From Xenophilus aerolatus (GTDB lineage: Bacteria; Pseudomonadota; Gammaproteobacteria; Burkholderiales; Burkholderiaceae_C), in contig JASCNX010000003.1 in the NCBI GenBank assembly GCA_029968055.1, forward strand, positions 186,001-250,000: a DNA stretch of 64,000 nucleotides, given 5' to 3'. The notes beneath the pieces are model-generated. The model searched no databases and was not told the origin of the DNA. It was given only the letters and a program-made list of their open reading frames with translations. The position numbers were made by a program, and so were the translations under genes. This document shows, in pieces, positions 26,364-36,395 of the stretch (positions are counted from its first letter, which is position 1; each line of letters starts with the position of its first letter).

Positions 26364-27773
26364 TCAGCGGCCAGACCGCAGGGCGGCGAGCAGCCTGTCG
26401 TGCACGCCGCCGAAACCGCCGTTGCTCATGCACACGATGTGGTCGCCGGGCTGGGCCGCCGCGATCACCTGCGCCACCAGCGTATCGATGTCGCCCGCAC
26501 TGCGCGCGCGCTGGCCCATCGGTGCCAGCGCGGCGGCGGCGTCCCAGTCCAGCCCGGCCGTGTGGCAGAAGGCCAGTTCGGCGTCGTCGAGGCTGCCCGG
26601 CAACTGGGCCGCCATGGTGCCCAGCTTCATGGTGTTGCTGCGTGGCTCGAACACGGCCAGGATGCGCTCGGCCTGCCGGCCCTGGGCATCCAGGCGGCGG
26701 CGCAGGCCGTCGAGCGTGGTGCGGATGGCGGTCGGGTGGTGAGCGAAGTCGTCGTACACCGTGACGGGCGGGCCGTCCGAGGACACGACCTCGCCTCGTA
26801 CTTCCATGCGCCGGCGCACGTTGCGGAATGTGCTCAGCGCACGCGCGGCGTCGGCGGGGGCGACGCCCACATGCTCGGCGGCCGCGATGGCGGCGAGCGC
26901 ATTGAACTGGTTGTGCTCGCCGGTCAGCGCCCACTCGACACGGCCCAGTACGCGGCCATCGCGCAGCACGTCGAAGGCATGCTGCGCGCCCTCGACCTGC
27001 CATGGCGCATCGCTGCCGGCCGTGCCGAAGCGCGCCACCGGGCTCCAGCAGCCCTTGGCCAGCACGCGCGCGAGGCTGTCTTCGGCCGCGTTGACGACCA
27101 GCCGGCCGCTCGCGGGCACGGTGCGCACGAGGTGGTGGAACTGCCGCTCGATGGCGGCCAGATCGTCGAAGATGTCCGCGTGGTCGAACTCCAGGTTGTT
27201 CAGGATCGCGGTGCGCGGGCGGTAGTGGACGAACTTGCTGCGCTTGTCGAAGAAGGCGGTGTCGTATTCGTCCGCTTCGATCACGAAGCAATGGCCCGTA
27301 CCGAGGCGGGCCGAAACGCCGAAGTCCAGCGGCACGCCCCCGACGAGGAAGCCCGGTTGCAGTCCGGCCCGCTCCAGCACCCACGCCAGCATCGAGGTCG
27401 TCGTGGTCTTGCCGTGCGTGCCGGCCACCGCCAGCACGTGGCGCCCCTGCAGCACATGCTCGGCCAGCCACTGCGGGCCGCTGGTGTAGGGCGCGCCGGC
27501 GTCGAGGATCGCCTCCATCAGCGGGTATTTCGGCGAGCCGTCCGCCAGCCGCGCACGGGACACGACGTTGCCGATCACGTACATGTCGGGCTCGAGCGCG
27601 ATCTGGTCCGCGCCGTAGCCTTCGAGCAGCTCGATGCCGAGCGCGCGCAACTGGTCGCTCATCGGCGGGTAGACGCCGGCGTCGCAGCCGGTCACGCGGT
27701 GCCCGGCCTCGCGCGCCAGGGCGGCCAGCCCGCCCATGAAGGTGCCGCAGATGCCGAGGATGTGGATGTGCAT
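26364..27773 (-). CDS. mpl: UDP-N-acetylmuramate:L-Ala-gamma-D-Glu-meso-DAP ligase
   Basis: A 469-residue Mur-ligase family enzyme that reattaches recycled murein tripeptide to UDP-MurNAc. It opens with MHIHILGICGTFMGGLAALA, has the ATP loop AVAGTHGKTTTTSMLAW, the ILNNLEFDHADIF segment, and VYDDFAHHPTAIRTTL. The context of ampD (39.7 kb) in the same window fits peptidoglycan recycling. Confidence 0.94.
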   Translation of the reverse strand: MHIHILGICGTFMGGLAALAREAGHRVTGCDAGVYPPMSDQLRALGIELLEGYGADQIALEPDMYVIGNVVSRARLADGSPKYPLMEAILDAGAPYTSGPQWLAEHVLQGRHVLAVAGTHGKTTTTSMLAWVLERAGLQPGFLVGGVPLDFGVSARLGTGHCFVIEADEYDTAFFDKRSKFVHYRPRTAILNNLEFDHADIFDDLAAIERQFHHLVRTVPASGRLVVNAAEDSLARVLAKGCWSPVARFGTAGSDAPWQVEGAQHAFDVLRDGRVLGRVEWALTGEHNQFNALAAIAAAEHVGVAPADAARALSTFRNVRRRMEVRGEVVSSDGPPVTVYDDFAHHPTAIRTTLDGLRRRLDAQGRQAERILAVFEPRSNTMKLGTMAAQLPGSLDDAELAFCHTAGLDWDAAAALAPMGQRARSAGDIDTLVAQVIAAAQPGDHIVCMSNGGFGGVHDRLLAALRSGR

Positions 27774-27841
27774 CGACCGATTCTAGGGACGCGCCGCGGG
27801 GCCATCGGCGCGGAAAACTGCACAGCGGGCACAATGGCCCG

Positions 27842-28426
27842 ATGGACACCGGCAAGCGCGAAATCGCCGCAGCGGCCGCCCGCCTCATCGTCGAGGAAGG
27901 GCTGGAGTACGGCGCCGCCAAGCGGCGCGCGGTGCGCGACCTCGGACTGCCCGCGCGCTCGGCGCTGCCCAACAACGACGAGATCGAGGCCGAGGTCCGC
28001 GACTACATCCAGCTGTTCTGCGCCGACACCCAGCCGGCCGAACTGCAGGCGCTGCGGGCGCTGGCGCTCGAATGGATGGAGCACATGGCCGCCTTCCGTC
28101 CGTACCTGGCTGGCGCGGTGTGGCACGGCACTGCGACGCGGCTGTCCGATATCTACATCCAGCTCTTCTGCGACGACTCGAAATCCGCCGAGATCGCCCT
28201 GATCGACCACCACGTGGACTACGAGCCGCGGATGGTCACGGGCTTCCATGGCGAGCAGGTCGAGGCATTGAGCGTGCATGCGCGCAGCCGGCCGCTCGGT
28301 ACCGAGGTGGGCGTGCACCTGCTGATCTACGACCTGGACGACCTGCGCGGCGCGCTGCGTCCGGACACGCAGGGCCGGGTGCCGCGAGGCGACCTGGCGG
28401 CGGTCCGCCGTCTGCTGGCACTTTGA
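27842..28426 (+). CDS. Conserved protein of unknown function, 194 residues
   Basis: I do not recognise a named family. The N-terminal 60 residues (REIAAAAARLIVEEGLEYGAA ... LPNNDEIEAEV) look helical, resembling a small DNA- or nucleotide-handling domain. The rest contains WHGTATRLSDIYIQLFCDD, reminiscent of nucleotidyltransferase-like proteins but without a clear GSxxR...D motif. It diverges from mpl over 68 bases, and its stop is one base before the TlpA-like ATG, so it probably shares that transcript. Confidence 0.75.
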   Translation: MDTGKREIAAAAARLIVEEGLEYGAAKRRAVRDLGLPARSALPNNDEIEAEVRDYIQLFCADTQPAELQALRALALEWMEHMAAFRPYLAGAVWHGTATRLSDIYIQLFCDDSKSAEIALIDHHVDYEPRMVTGFHGEQVEALSVHARSRPLGTEVGVHLLIYDLDDLRGALRPDTQGRVPRGDLAAVRRLLAL

Positions 28427-28427
28427 G

Positions 28428-28976
28428 ATGACCATGAATTCTTCGCGACGAAACTGGCTGTTCGGCGGTGTGGCCGTTGCGGCGGCGGCAGCCGGCGCGG
28501 CTGGCGCCTGGTGGCGCCACGGCATCGGAAGCCAGCCAGGCGGCGAGACGCTGGACGCCGCTTTCTGGAGCCAGACCTTCGATCGCCCGGAGGGCGGGCA
28601 GTTGGCCTTGGCAAGCCTCAAGGGCAAGCCGCTGCTGCTCAACTTCTGGGCCACATGGTGCCCGCCCTGTGTCGAAGAGTTGCCGATGCTCGACCGCTTT
28701 TTCCGCGATCAGGCATCCAACGGCTGGCAAGTGGCGGGATTGGCCATCGATCAACCCAGCGCCGTGCGCAAGTTCCTGGAGCGGACGCCGGTCGGCTTTC
28801 CCAATGGCATGGCAGGGCTGCAGGGCACAGATCTGGTCAAGCGGCTGGGCAACACAGGCGGCGGGCTTCCATTCACTCTCGTGTTGGATCGGGAAGGGGC
28901 GGTCCTGGCACGTAAAATGGGCAAGCTCGAGCCCGCCGACCTCGACGCTTGGCGGCGTGGACAAGTTCACGGATAG
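28428..28976 (+). CDS. TlpA-family thiol-disulfide oxidoreductase
   Basis: A 182-residue periplasmic or membrane-anchored thioredoxin-fold protein. An N-terminal hydrophobic stretch ([20 protein letters not shown]) after SRRN is a signal or anchor. The active site NFWATWCPPCVEELP contains CPPC, and the cis-Pro region is GGLPFTLVLDREG. It likely reduces disulfides in the periplasm, for example in cytochrome c maturation. Overlapping context: one base after the previous gene, 102 bases before accB. Confidence 0.9.
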   Translation: MTMNSSRRNWLFGGVAVAAAAAGAAGAWWRHGIGSQPGGETLDAAFWSQTFDRPEGGQLALASLKGKPLLLNFWATWCPPCVEELPMLDRFFRDQASNGWQVAGLAIDQPSAVRKFLERTPVGFPNGMAGLQGTDLVKRLGNTGGGLPFTLVLDREGAVLARKMGKLEPADLDAWRRGQVHG

Positions 28977-29078
28977 AATCCGGCGCTCTTATCGGCGATG
29001 GCGTCAGAACGACGCAATAGCCCGATCTTCAGGTGAGTTGAACCCGATTGACCGGCAAAGCCGGCGCGCTGGAGGACC

Positions 29079-29534
29079 ATGGATCTGCGCAAACTCAAGA
29101 CACTGATCGACCTGGTGTCTGAATCCAATATTTCCGAACTCGAGATCACCGAAGCCGAAGGCAAGGTCCGCATCGTCAAGGGCGGCGAGGCAGCGCCCGT
29201 GCAGTACGTGCAGGCGCTGGCGGCCGCGCCCGCCGGGGCTGCACCTGCGTCCGCGCCGGCCGCGGCGCCTGCCGCTGCCGCTGCCCCGGCCGAGCCGACA
29301 GGCCACGTCGTCAAGTCGCCGATGGTGGGCACTTTCTATCGCTCGGCCAGCCCGGGCGCTCCGGCCTTCGTCGAGGTCGGTGCCCAGGTGAAGGAAGGCG
29401 ACACGCTTTGCATCATCGAGGCCATGAAGATCCTCAATGAAATCGAGGCCGACAAGTCCGGCACCGTGACCAAGATCCTCGGCGAGAACGGCCAGGCCGT
29501 CGAATACGGCCAGCCGCTGTTCATCATCGAGTGA
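29079..29534 (+). CDS. accB: Biotin carboxyl carrier protein of acetyl-CoA carboxylase
   Basis: A 151-residue carrier subunit of acetyl-CoA carboxylase. The N-terminal helical part [16 protein letters not shown] is followed by an Ala/Pro linker (about residues 47-72) and the biotinyl domain with [18 protein letters not shown], where Lys117 is the biotinylation site. GGAGG precedes the ATG. Followed directly by accC, the usual order. In many betaproteobacteria aroQ sits just before accB; it is absent here. Confidence 0.96.
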   Translation: MDLRKLKTLIDLVSESNISELEITEAEGKVRIVKGGEAAPVQYVQALAAAPAGAAPASAPAAAPAAAAAPAEPTGHVVKSPMVGTFYRSASPGAPAFVEVGAQVKEGDTLCIIEAMKILNEIEADKSGTVTKILGENGQAVEYGQPLFIIE

Positions 29535-29541
29535 GCGATTG

Positions 29542-30891
29542 ATGTTCAAGAAGATTCTGGTCGCCAACCGCGGCGAGATCGCCTTGCGAATTCAGCGGGC
29601 GTGCGCGGAAATGGGCGTCAAGGCGGTGATGGTCTATTCGGAGGCCGACCGCGAAGCCAAATACGTGAAGCTGGCCGACGAGGCCGTCTGCATCGGGCCC
29701 GCGCCCTCGGGGCAGAGCTACCTCAACATGCCGGCCATCATCTCGGCCGCCGAAGTGACCGATGCCGAGGCCATCCACCCCGGCTACGGTTTCCTGAGCG
29801 AAAACGCCAACTTCGCCGAGCGCGTGGAGCAAAGCGGCTTCCAGTTCATCGGCCCCACGCCCGAGTCGATCCGCATCATGGGCGACAAGGTGTCGGCCAA
29901 GCAGACCATGCTCAAGGCCGGCGTGCCCTGCGTGCCGGGCTCCGATGGCGAACTGTCGGACGACCCCGCTGCCAACAAGCGCATCGCGAAGGCGATCGGC
30001 TACCCGGTCATCATCAAGGCGGCGGGCGGCGGCGGCGGGCGCGGCATGCGCGTGGTGCACACCGAGGCGGCGCTGGTCAATGCGATCCAGATGACCAAGG
30101 CCGAGGCGGCCGCGGCGTTCAGCAATCCGGCCGTGTACATGGAGAAGTTCCTCCAGAACCCGCGCCACATCGAGATCCAGGTTCTCGCCGACAAGCACAA
30201 GAATGCGGTCTACCTGGGCGAGCGCGACTGCTCCATGCAGCGCCGCCACCAGAAGGTGATCGAGGAGTCGCCGGCGCCCGGCATTCCGCGCAAGCTGATC
30301 GAAAAGATCGGCGAGCGTTGTGCAGCGGCCTGCAAGAAGATCGGTTACCGCGGTGCAGGCACCTTCGAGTTCCTGTACGAGAACGGCGAGTTCTACTTCA
30401 TCGAGATGAACACGCGGGTGCAGGTGGAGCACCCGGTGACCGAGTTCACCACCGGCATCGACATCGTGAAGACGCAGATCATGGTGGCCGCCGGCGAACG
30501 CCTGCCCTTCACCCAGCGCCAGATCGAGATGCGCGGCCATGCGATCGAGTGCCGCATCAACGCGGAAGACCCGTACAAGTTCACGCCTTCGCCGGGCCGC
30601 ATCACGATGTGGCATTCGCCCGGCGGTCCCGGCGTGCGCGTGGATTCGCATGCGTACACCAACTACTTCGTGCCGCCGAACTACGACTCGATGATCGGCA
30701 AGATCATCGTCTACGGCGACACGCGCGAGCAGGCCATGGCGCGCATGCGCACCGCGCTCAACGAGACGGTGGTCGAGGGCATCCTGACCAACATCCCGCT
30801 GCACCGCGAATTGATGGTCGATTCGAAGTTCATGGCGGGCGGCACTAACATCCACTACCTGGAAGAGTGGATGGCGGCGCACAAGCGTTGA
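29542..30891 (+). CDS. accC: Acetyl-CoA carboxylase biotin carboxylase subunit
   Basis: A 449-residue ATP-grasp enzyme that carboxylates the biotin on AccB. It starts [20 protein letters not shown] and carries the Gly-rich lid [14 protein letters not shown], the [19 protein letters not shown] and [16 protein letters not shown] catalytic segments. The ATG at 29542 is preferred to a TTG one codon upstream. It lies seven bases after accB. Confidence 0.97.
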   Translation: MFKKILVANRGEIALRIQRACAEMGVKAVMVYSEADREAKYVKLADEAVCIGPAPSGQSYLNMPAIISAAEVTDAEAIHPGYGFLSENANFAERVEQSGFQFIGPTPESIRIMGDKVSAKQTMLKAGVPCVPGSDGELSDDPAANKRIAKAIGYPVIIKAAGGGGGRGMRVVHTEAALVNAIQMTKAEAAAAFSNPAVYMEKFLQNPRHIEIQVLADKHKNAVYLGERDCSMQRRHQKVIEESPAPGIPRKLIEKIGERCAAACKKIGYRGAGTFEFLYENGEFYFIEMNTRVQVEHPVTEFTTGIDIVKTQIMVAAGERLPFTQRQIEMRGHAIECRINAEDPYKFTPSPGRITMWHSPGGPGVRVDSHAYTNYFVPPNYDSMIGKIIVYGDTREQAMARMRTALNETVVEGILTNIPLHRELMVDSKFMAGGTNIHYLEEWMAAHKR

Positions 30892-30897
30892 CCGGCC

Positions 30898-31785
30898 ATG
30901 TTTGAACTGCGTCTGCTGGCCCCCGAGGAGCGCGTCGAGGTGCTGGGCGAGGCGCTCGAGGCGCTCGACGCCCTGAGCGTCTCGGTCGAGGATGCCGACG
31001 CGCAGACCGAGGCCGAGCAGGCCCTGTTCGGCGAACCTGGCATGCCGCCGCCGCGCGAGGGGTGGCAACGCTCGCGCGTGGTCGCGCTGTTCGCCGAAGA
31101 GGGCGCGGCACGCCATGCGGCCGAGGTCCTCGTGGCCCAGGACTTCTTCGAGTCCTGCGAAATCGTCGGTACCGCCGAGGTCGCCGAGCAGGACTGGGTG
31201 CGGCTGACCCAATCCCAGTTCGCGCCGGTGGAGATCACGCCCAGCTTCTGGATCGTGCCGACCTGGCACGAGCCGCCGGACGCGGCGCACGAGGTCATCC
31301 GCCTCGACCCCGGCCTCGCCTTCGGCACCGGGACGCACCCGACCACCCGCATGTGCCTGCGCTGGATCGCCGCGCGCGGGCGGGGCGGTGCGGGATCGCG
31401 CGTGCTCGACTACGGCTGCGGCTCCGGCATCCTGGCGATCGGCGCGGCCAAGTTCGGGGCGGGGGAGATCGACGCGGTCGACATCGACCCGGCGGCGGTG
31501 CAGTCGACCGCGCTGAATGCCGAGGCCAATGGCGTGCGGCTCAACGCAGGGCTGCCCGAGGCAGCCCGTGGAGAGTACGACACGGTGCTCGCCAACATCC
31601 TCGCCACGCCGCTCAAGGTGCTCGCGCCGCTGCTGTGCGCGCATGTGCGCCCCGGCGGTGCCCTGGTGCTGGCGGGCATCCTGGAGCGGCAGGCCGACGA
31701 ATTGAAAGCGGCCTATGCGCCCTATCTTTCGCTCGAAGTGAGCGACACCGAGGACGGCTGGATCCTCATGACCGCGCGGCGCTGA
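30898..31785 (+). CDS. prmA: Ribosomal protein L11 methyltransferase
   Basis: A 295-residue SAM-dependent enzyme that trimethylates L11. The N-terminal substrate domain starts MFELRLLAPEERVEVLGEAL. The SAM-binding motif RVLDYGCGSGILAIGAAKFG and the following VDIDPAAVQST and LANILATPLKVLAPLL are class I features; FGTGTHPTTRMCLRW is diagnostic. Follows accC by six bases in a conserved accB-accC-prmA order. Confidence 0.95.
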   Translation: MFELRLLAPEERVEVLGEALEALDALSVSVEDADAQTEAEQALFGEPGMPPPREGWQRSRVVALFAEEGAARHAAEVLVAQDFFESCEIVGTAEVAEQDWVRLTQSQFAPVEITPSFWIVPTWHEPPDAAHEVIRLDPGLAFGTGTHPTTRMCLRWIAARGRGGAGSRVLDYGCGSGILAIGAAKFGAGEIDAVDIDPAAVQSTALNAEANGVRLNAGLPEAARGEYDTVLANILATPLKVLAPLLCAHVRPGGALVLAGILERQADELKAAYAPYLSLEVSDTEDGWILMTARR

Positions 31786-31838
31786 CGCCCCGGCGCGCGG
31801 CCGTGGCGCAGGCAGGGGCGCCCTACAATCCCCCACCC

Positions 31839-33239
31839 ATGAGCCTTGTCACCCGCTGCCCTGCATGCTCGACTGCATTCAAGGTGGTGCGTGACCAGCT
31901 GCGCATCTCCGAAGGCTGGGTGCGCTGCGGCCGCTGCAGCCAGGTCTTCGATGCCACGCTCGACCTGCACGACTCGCAAGAGGGCGAACCGAACGCGCCC
32001 GCAGCCCCGGCACCTGACCCTGCGGCTGGGGCTTTTCCCGCCGCATCCGAACTCTCCTCGCCTGCGTCGCCCAAATTCGCTTCGCCTGCGCCGCCCGAAC
32101 ATGTCGGCACGGCGCCTTCACTCGACGAAGATGATTTCGTCGAGCCCGACGACCTGCCCCCGCCCGCGACACCGGAACCGGCCTGGCCTGCGCCGGACCT
32201 GCTCGATCTCGGACCCGTGGAATCACGCGCCTTTCCATCGGGCGGTTTGCAGGACGGGGAGCTCGCCGGTTCGCCGCCGAGCAATTCGCCCGCGGCGTCG
32301 ATCGTGCCGGCGCCTGCCCGGGCTTGGTCGCCTCTTCCGACCGGCCTGCCTGCCATCGTGGCCGACGAGCCCTGGCCCTCGGGCGCCGCGAGCCGGCCGT
32401 TGCAGGACGACGCGTCTTCAGCCGAAGGCACGTCGCCGTCGCCCGTGGACCAGGCGGTCGACGCGCAGTTGCAGAAGGCGCTGCGGCGGTCGCGCATCCA
32501 GGCGCTGCGCGAGTCGCGCGCGCGTGCACGCGCCGCAGGGGCTGCCGACACACAGGTGCTTCCTGCCGCCTCGGCTGCAGTCGAGGCCGATGGGGTGGAG
32601 GTCGCAGCCGGGTCGGTTGCCGACACACTCGCGTCCGTCCACGAAGCCGCTGCCCTGCGTCAGGCCTCCGAGGAGCCGCCAGCGCCCGAAGCCATGGCGC
32701 CAGCGCCGGCACTGCCGAGCTTTCTCGATGCCGGGCCGCCCGCCCAGCCACCGACGAAGTCGCCCCGACGTGCGGCGCTGCTCACACTCGCCGTGCTCGC
32801 CGGCTTGCTGCTGATGCTCCAGGTGCTGCGGCACGAGCGCGATGTGCTCGCCGCCACGCACCCGGGCATGCGGCCGGTGCTCGCGGCGCTGTGCCAGCTG
32901 AGCGCTTGCGAACTCTCGCCGATGCGCCGGCTCGATGCGATCCGCATCGATGGCTCGTCCTTCACGCCCGAGCGCGAAGGCGGCGGCTACCGGCTGCTCT
33001 TCAGCCTGCGCAACGCATCGCCCACGGCGCTGGCGATGCCGGCCATCGAACTGTCGCTGCTCGACGGCAACGAGCGCCCCGTCATCCGGCGCGTGTTCCA
33101 ACCCGCCGAATTCGGCGCGCCTGCCGTGCTCGGTCCGCGGGCCGAACAGTCGGCCGCGCTGGCGCTCGCGCTGAAGCCGGTCGAGGGCGGCGGTGTGGCG
33201 CCGGTGGTGGGCTACAGCCTGCTGGCCTTCTATCCCTGA
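31839..33239 (+). CDS. Zinc-ribbon and DUF3426 domain protein
   Basis: A 466-residue protein. The N-terminal MJ0042-type zinc ribbon has CPACSTAFKV ... CGRCSQVFDA (two CxxC pairs). A long disordered Pro/Ala/Ser spacer spans residues ~45-300. One membrane segment (AALLTLAVLAGLLLMLQVL) is followed by a DUF3426 domain (LRNASPTALAMPAIELSLLDGNERPVIRRVF). These proteins are common beside prmA in betaproteobacteria, function unknown. The ATG at 31839 gives the standard MSLVTRCPAC start. Confidence 0.85.
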   Translation: MSLVTRCPACSTAFKVVRDQLRISEGWVRCGRCSQVFDATLDLHDSQEGEPNAPAAPAPDPAAGAFPAASELSSPASPKFASPAPPEHVGTAPSLDEDDFVEPDDLPPPATPEPAWPAPDLLDLGPVESRAFPSGGLQDGELAGSPPSNSPAASIVPAPARAWSPLPTGLPAIVADEPWPSGAASRPLQDDASSAEGTSPSPVDQAVDAQLQKALRRSRIQALRESRARARAAGAADTQVLPAASAAVEADGVEVAAGSVADTLASVHEAAALRQASEEPPAPEAMAPAPALPSFLDAGPPAQPPTKSPRRAALLTLAVLAGLLLMLQVLRHERDVLAATHPGMRPVLAALCQLSACELSPMRRLDAIRIDGSSFTPEREGGGYRLLFSLRNASPTALAMPAIELSLLDGNERPVIRRVFQPAEFGAPAVLGPRAEQSAALALALKPVEGGGVAPVVGYSLLAFYP

Positions 33240-33284
33240 GCGCGACTCTTCTTCCTTTTTCTTTCCACCTTTGCAGGACCTTCC

Positions 33285-34187
33285 ATGGCAGCAGTGATTT
33301 GCGGTTCCCTCGCCTTCGACACGATCATGAATTTCGAGGGCCGCTTTGCCGACCAGATCCTGCCGGACCAGCTGCACATCCTGAACGTGTCCTTCCTCGT
33401 GCCCGGCCTGCGGCGCGACTTCGGCGGCTGTGCCGGCAATATCGCCTACAGCCTGAACGCGCTCGGCGGCCGGGCGCTGCCCATGGCGACCGTCGGCAGC
33501 GACGGTGCCGACTACGTCGAGCGCCTGCGCACGCTGGGCATCGGCACGGAATTCATCCGTGAAGTGGCGGACAGCTACACGGCGCAGGCCATGATCATGA
33601 CCGACCGCGACAACAACCAGATCACCGCCTTCCACCCCGGCGCGATGCAGCAGGCGCACATCTCCCGCATCGAGGCCCGCAGCGACATCCGCCTGGGCAT
33701 CGTCGCGCCCGATGGCCGCGAGGCGATGGTGCAGCATGCGGCGCAGTTCAAGGCGGCCGGCATTCCCTTCGTCTTCGATCCGGGCCAGGGCCTGCCGATG
33801 TTCGACGGCAAGGAACTTGCCCAATTCGTCGACCAGGCCGACTGGGTGGTGGTGAACGACTACGAAGGCAAGATGCTGTCGGACCGCACGGGCTGGGACA
33901 GCGCCGCCATCTCCCGGCGCGTGAAGGGCCTGGTCGTGACGCTCGGAGCGGACGGCTGCGAGGTCTGGACCGGGGGTGCGTCGGTGCATGTGCCCGCGGT
34001 CACGCCGACGGCCATCGTCGACCCCACCGGCTGCGGCGACGCCTGGCGTGGCGGCCTGCTGTACGGGCTCGAGCAGGGCTGGGACCTGCGCCGCTGCGCC
34101 GAACTGGGCAACCGCGTCGGTGCGCTGAAGATCGCCTGCCGCGGCCCGCAGAACTACAGCATCGACCGAAGCCAGATCGGGCTGTAG
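33285..34187 (+). CDS. PfkB-family carbohydrate/nucleoside kinase (adenosine kinase-like)
   Basis: A 300-residue ribokinase-fold kinase. The Gly-rich substrate region DFGGCAGNIAYSLNALGG is near residue 46, and the ATP/anion-hole motif DPTGCGDAWRGGLLYGLE is near residue 245 with the catalytic Asp. The DxTGxGD motif has Cys in place of the usual Ala. Substrate cannot be fixed; related genes in Burkholderiales are annotated as adenosine kinase or sugar kinase. It follows the DUF3426 gene by 45 bases. Confidence 0.86.
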   Translation: MAAVICGSLAFDTIMNFEGRFADQILPDQLHILNVSFLVPGLRRDFGGCAGNIAYSLNALGGRALPMATVGSDGADYVERLRTLGIGTEFIREVADSYTAQAMIMTDRDNNQITAFHPGAMQQAHISRIEARSDIRLGIVAPDGREAMVQHAAQFKAAGIPFVFDPGQGLPMFDGKELAQFVDQADWVVVNDYEGKMLSDRTGWDSAAISRRVKGLVVTLGADGCEVWTGGASVHVPAVTPTAIVDPTGCGDAWRGGLLYGLEQGWDLRRCAELGNRVGALKIACRGPQNYSIDRSQIGL

Positions 34188-34262
34188 GGCCCGCTGGGCA
34201 GACGCGTACGCCTGCTCCACGGGCACGGCGCACCTTCGCGGCGAACCAGCGGCGATGGCATG

Positions 34263-34293
34263 AAAAAAGCCCGGCACCTTGCGGTGCCGGGCT
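34263..34293 (-). terminator. Intrinsic terminator of the histone-like gene
   Basis: Eleven-base stem AGCCCGGCACC (34268-34278) with GGTGCCGGGCT (34283-34293) and loop TTGC; read on the minus strand it is followed by six T residues (complement of 34263-34268). It lies 28 bases beyond the stop of the histone-like gene. Confidence 0.85.
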
Positions 34294-34320
34294 TGGCCTG
34301 ACAGGCGATGCTGAAGCGAC

Positions 34321-34824
34321 TCAGGGCTTGCTGGCCGTCGGGAACGGCCAGGCAGCCTGCGGGTTCAGCGTGGTCTGTGCAGCAGGCGCGGGAGCAGCGG
34401 CTGCCTTTGCAGCAGGCGCAGGCTTCGCGGCCTTCTTCGCAGCAGGCTTCTTGGCGGCCTTCTTGGCAGCAGCCTTTTTGGCAGGCGCCTTCTTCGCAGC
34501 GGCCTTCTTGGCAGGCGCCTTCTTGGCAGCGGCCTTCTTCGCCGGCGCCTTCTTGGCAGCAGCCTTCTTCGCCGGTGCCTTCTTGGCGACGACCTTCTTG
34601 GCCGCAACCTTCTTGGCAGGCGCCTTCTTCGCTGCGACCTTCTTGGCCGCAACCTTCTTCGCCGGCGCCTTCTTGGCGGCGACCTTCTTGGCCGCAACCT
34701 TCTTCGCCGGTGCCTTCTTGGCGACGACCTTCTTGGCCGGTGCCTTCTTCGCTGCTGCGACCTTCTTGGCCGGAGCCTTCTTTGCGGCCGCTTTCTTCGC
34801 CGGCGCTTTCTTTGCAGTTGCCAT
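34321..34824 (-). CDS. Histone H1-like Lys/Ala/Pro-rich DNA-binding protein
   Basis: A 167-residue highly basic protein made largely of repeated KKAPAKKV/A-type units (about residues 5-140), ending in a short Ala/Pro tail with [14 protein letters not shown]. Such H1/HC1-like proteins bind DNA or polyphosphate and compact nucleoids; the family is variable in length between strains. The ATG at 34824 has a strong AAGGAGAAAGAA site. The internal repeats make copy number prone to change. Confidence 0.9.
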   Translation of the reverse strand: MATAKKAPAKKAAAKKAPAKKVAAAKKAPAKKVVAKKAPAKKVAAKKVAAKKAPAKKVAAKKVAAKKAPAKKVAAKKVVAKKAPAKKAAAKKAPAKKAAAKKAPAKKAAAKKAPAKKAAAKKAAKKPAAKKAAKPAPAAKAAAAPAPAAQTTLNPQAAWPFPTASKP

Positions 34825-35012
34825 TTCTTTCTCCTTGATCAAGTTGAAAACATCAACCTTTGGAAGCACTCCTCACATCGTCTGCGAGCGAGAAGCGATT
34901 CATGGCGTTGGAGCAGACTCCAGCGCCATGAACACGGGAACCCCGGCCGCTGCACTCTGTGGTGCATGAAGCGATCGGGGTGATTCTTGAATCCATTCGT
35001 TTAATTGGAAAC

Positions 35013-36239
35013 TCAATCCCAGGAGAGCGCACCGCCCGACTGATACTCGATCACGCGGGTCTCGAAGAAGTTGCGCTCTTTCTTCAGGTCGATCATTTCG
35101 CTCATCCAGGGGAACGGGTTTTCCTCGTTCGGGAAGAGCGCTTCGAGGCCGATCTGCGTCGCGCGCCGGTTGGCGATGTAGCGCAGGTAGCCCTTGAACA
35201 TGGAGGCGTTCATGCCGAGCACGCCACGCGGCATGGTGTCTTCGGCGTAGCGGTATTCGAGCTCGACCGCCTTCTGGAACAGGCCCTTGATCTCGGCCTT
35301 GAACTCGGGCGTCCACAGGTGCGGGTTCTCGAGCTTGAGCTGGTTGATCAGGTCGATGCCGAAATTGCAGTGCATCGACTCGTCGCGCAGGATGTACTGG
35401 TACTGCTCGGCGGCACCGGTCATCTTGTTCTGGCGGCCCAGCGCCAGGATCTGCGTGAAGCCGACGTAGAAGAACAGCCCCTCCATCAGGCAGGCGAAGA
35501 CGATCAGGCTCTTGAGCAGCGTCTGGTCGTTCTCGGGCGTGCCGGTGTGGAAGTTCGGGTCCATGATCGCCTCGATGAACGGGATCAGGAACTCGTCCTT
35601 GTCGCGGATGGACTGGACTTCGTTGTAGGCGTTGAATATCTCCGCCTCGTCCAGGCCGAGCGACTCGACGATGTACTGGTAGGCGTGGGTGTGGATCGCT
35701 TCTTCGAAGGCCTGGCGCAGCAGGAACTGCCGGCATTCGGGCGCCGTGATGTGGCGGTAGGTGCCCAGCACGATGTTGTTGGCCGCCAGCGAATCGGCGG
35801 TCACGAAGAAGCCGAGGTTGCGCTTGACGATGCGCCGCTCGTCCTCGGTCAGACCGTTCGGGTCCTTCCAGAGGGCGATATCGCGGTTCATGTTCACTTC
35901 CTGCGGCATCCAGTGGTTGGCGCAGGTGGCGAGGTACTTCTCCCACGCCCACTTGTACTTGAACGGCACCAACTGGTTGACGTCGGTCTGCGCGTTGATG
36001 ATGCGCTTGTCGGCCGCGTTCACGCGGCGCGTGCTCGCCGGTGCGGCGCGCGATGCGGTGGACGAGGGGGAGGCGGGCGTGGCGGCTGCGGTCGACGCGA
36101 AGCTGTGCGTGGCGAGCGAAGCGGCAGGAAGGGAAGTCGCTGCCGCCATCGAGGCTCCCGCTGCAGCGGCGTTGCTCGATGAAGTTTGCGGCTGGCTCCT
36201 CGGTGCGGAGGGCTTGACTTCTTCGTCCCAGGTCAACAT
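35013..36239 (-). CDS. nrdB: Class Ia ribonucleotide reductase, beta subunit
   Basis: A 408-residue di-iron R2 protein. It has the ferritin-like helices with [42 protein letters not shown] (iron ligands and a Tyr in TYRHI that is a candidate radical site), and [18 protein letters not shown]. The N-terminal MLTWDEE is the family start, so I use ATG 36239 rather than a TTG four codons upstream. Residues ~10-70 are an Ala/Ser linker that is longer than in most R2 proteins. Downstream of nrdA. Confidence 0.95.
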   Translation of the reverse strand: MLTWDEEVKPSAPRSQPQTSSSNAAAAGASMAAATSLPAASLATHSFASTAAATPASPSSTASRAAPASTRRVNAADKRIINAQTDVNQLVPFKYKWAWEKYLATCANHWMPQEVNMNRDIALWKDPNGLTEDERRIVKRNLGFFVTADSLAANNIVLGTYRHITAPECRQFLLRQAFEEAIHTHAYQYIVESLGLDEAEIFNAYNEVQSIRDKDEFLIPFIEAIMDPNFHTGTPENDQTLLKSLIVFACLMEGLFFYVGFTQILALGRQNKMTGAAEQYQYILRDESMHCNFGIDLINQLKLENPHLWTPEFKAEIKGLFQKAVELEYRYAEDTMPRGVLGMNASMFKGYLRYIANRRATQIGLEALFPNEENPFPWMSEMIDLKKERNFFETRVIEYQSGGALSWD

Positions 36240-36362
36240 AGAAAAATCCAATGCTCAATTATCAGAGCAACGATGCGTGTTGAGAAGTTATCCGCCACGC
36301 TCGTGCCCGAATTATGTTGTGCGCAGGCGTCGTGCATGTCGTCCGAAGCCGCGCGAGAAGAC

Positions 36363-36388
36363 AAGAGCGGTCTGTCGCGACCGCTCTT
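36363..36388 (-). terminator. Intercistronic hairpin between nrdA and nrdB
   Basis: A perfect ten-base stem (AAGAGCGGTC/GACCGCTCTT, six-base loop) begins seven bases after the nrdA stop. A T-tract is poor, so it may only reduce read-through or protect nrdA mRNA and set the ratio of the two subunits. Confidence 0.55.
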
Positions 36389-36395
36389 CATCGCA

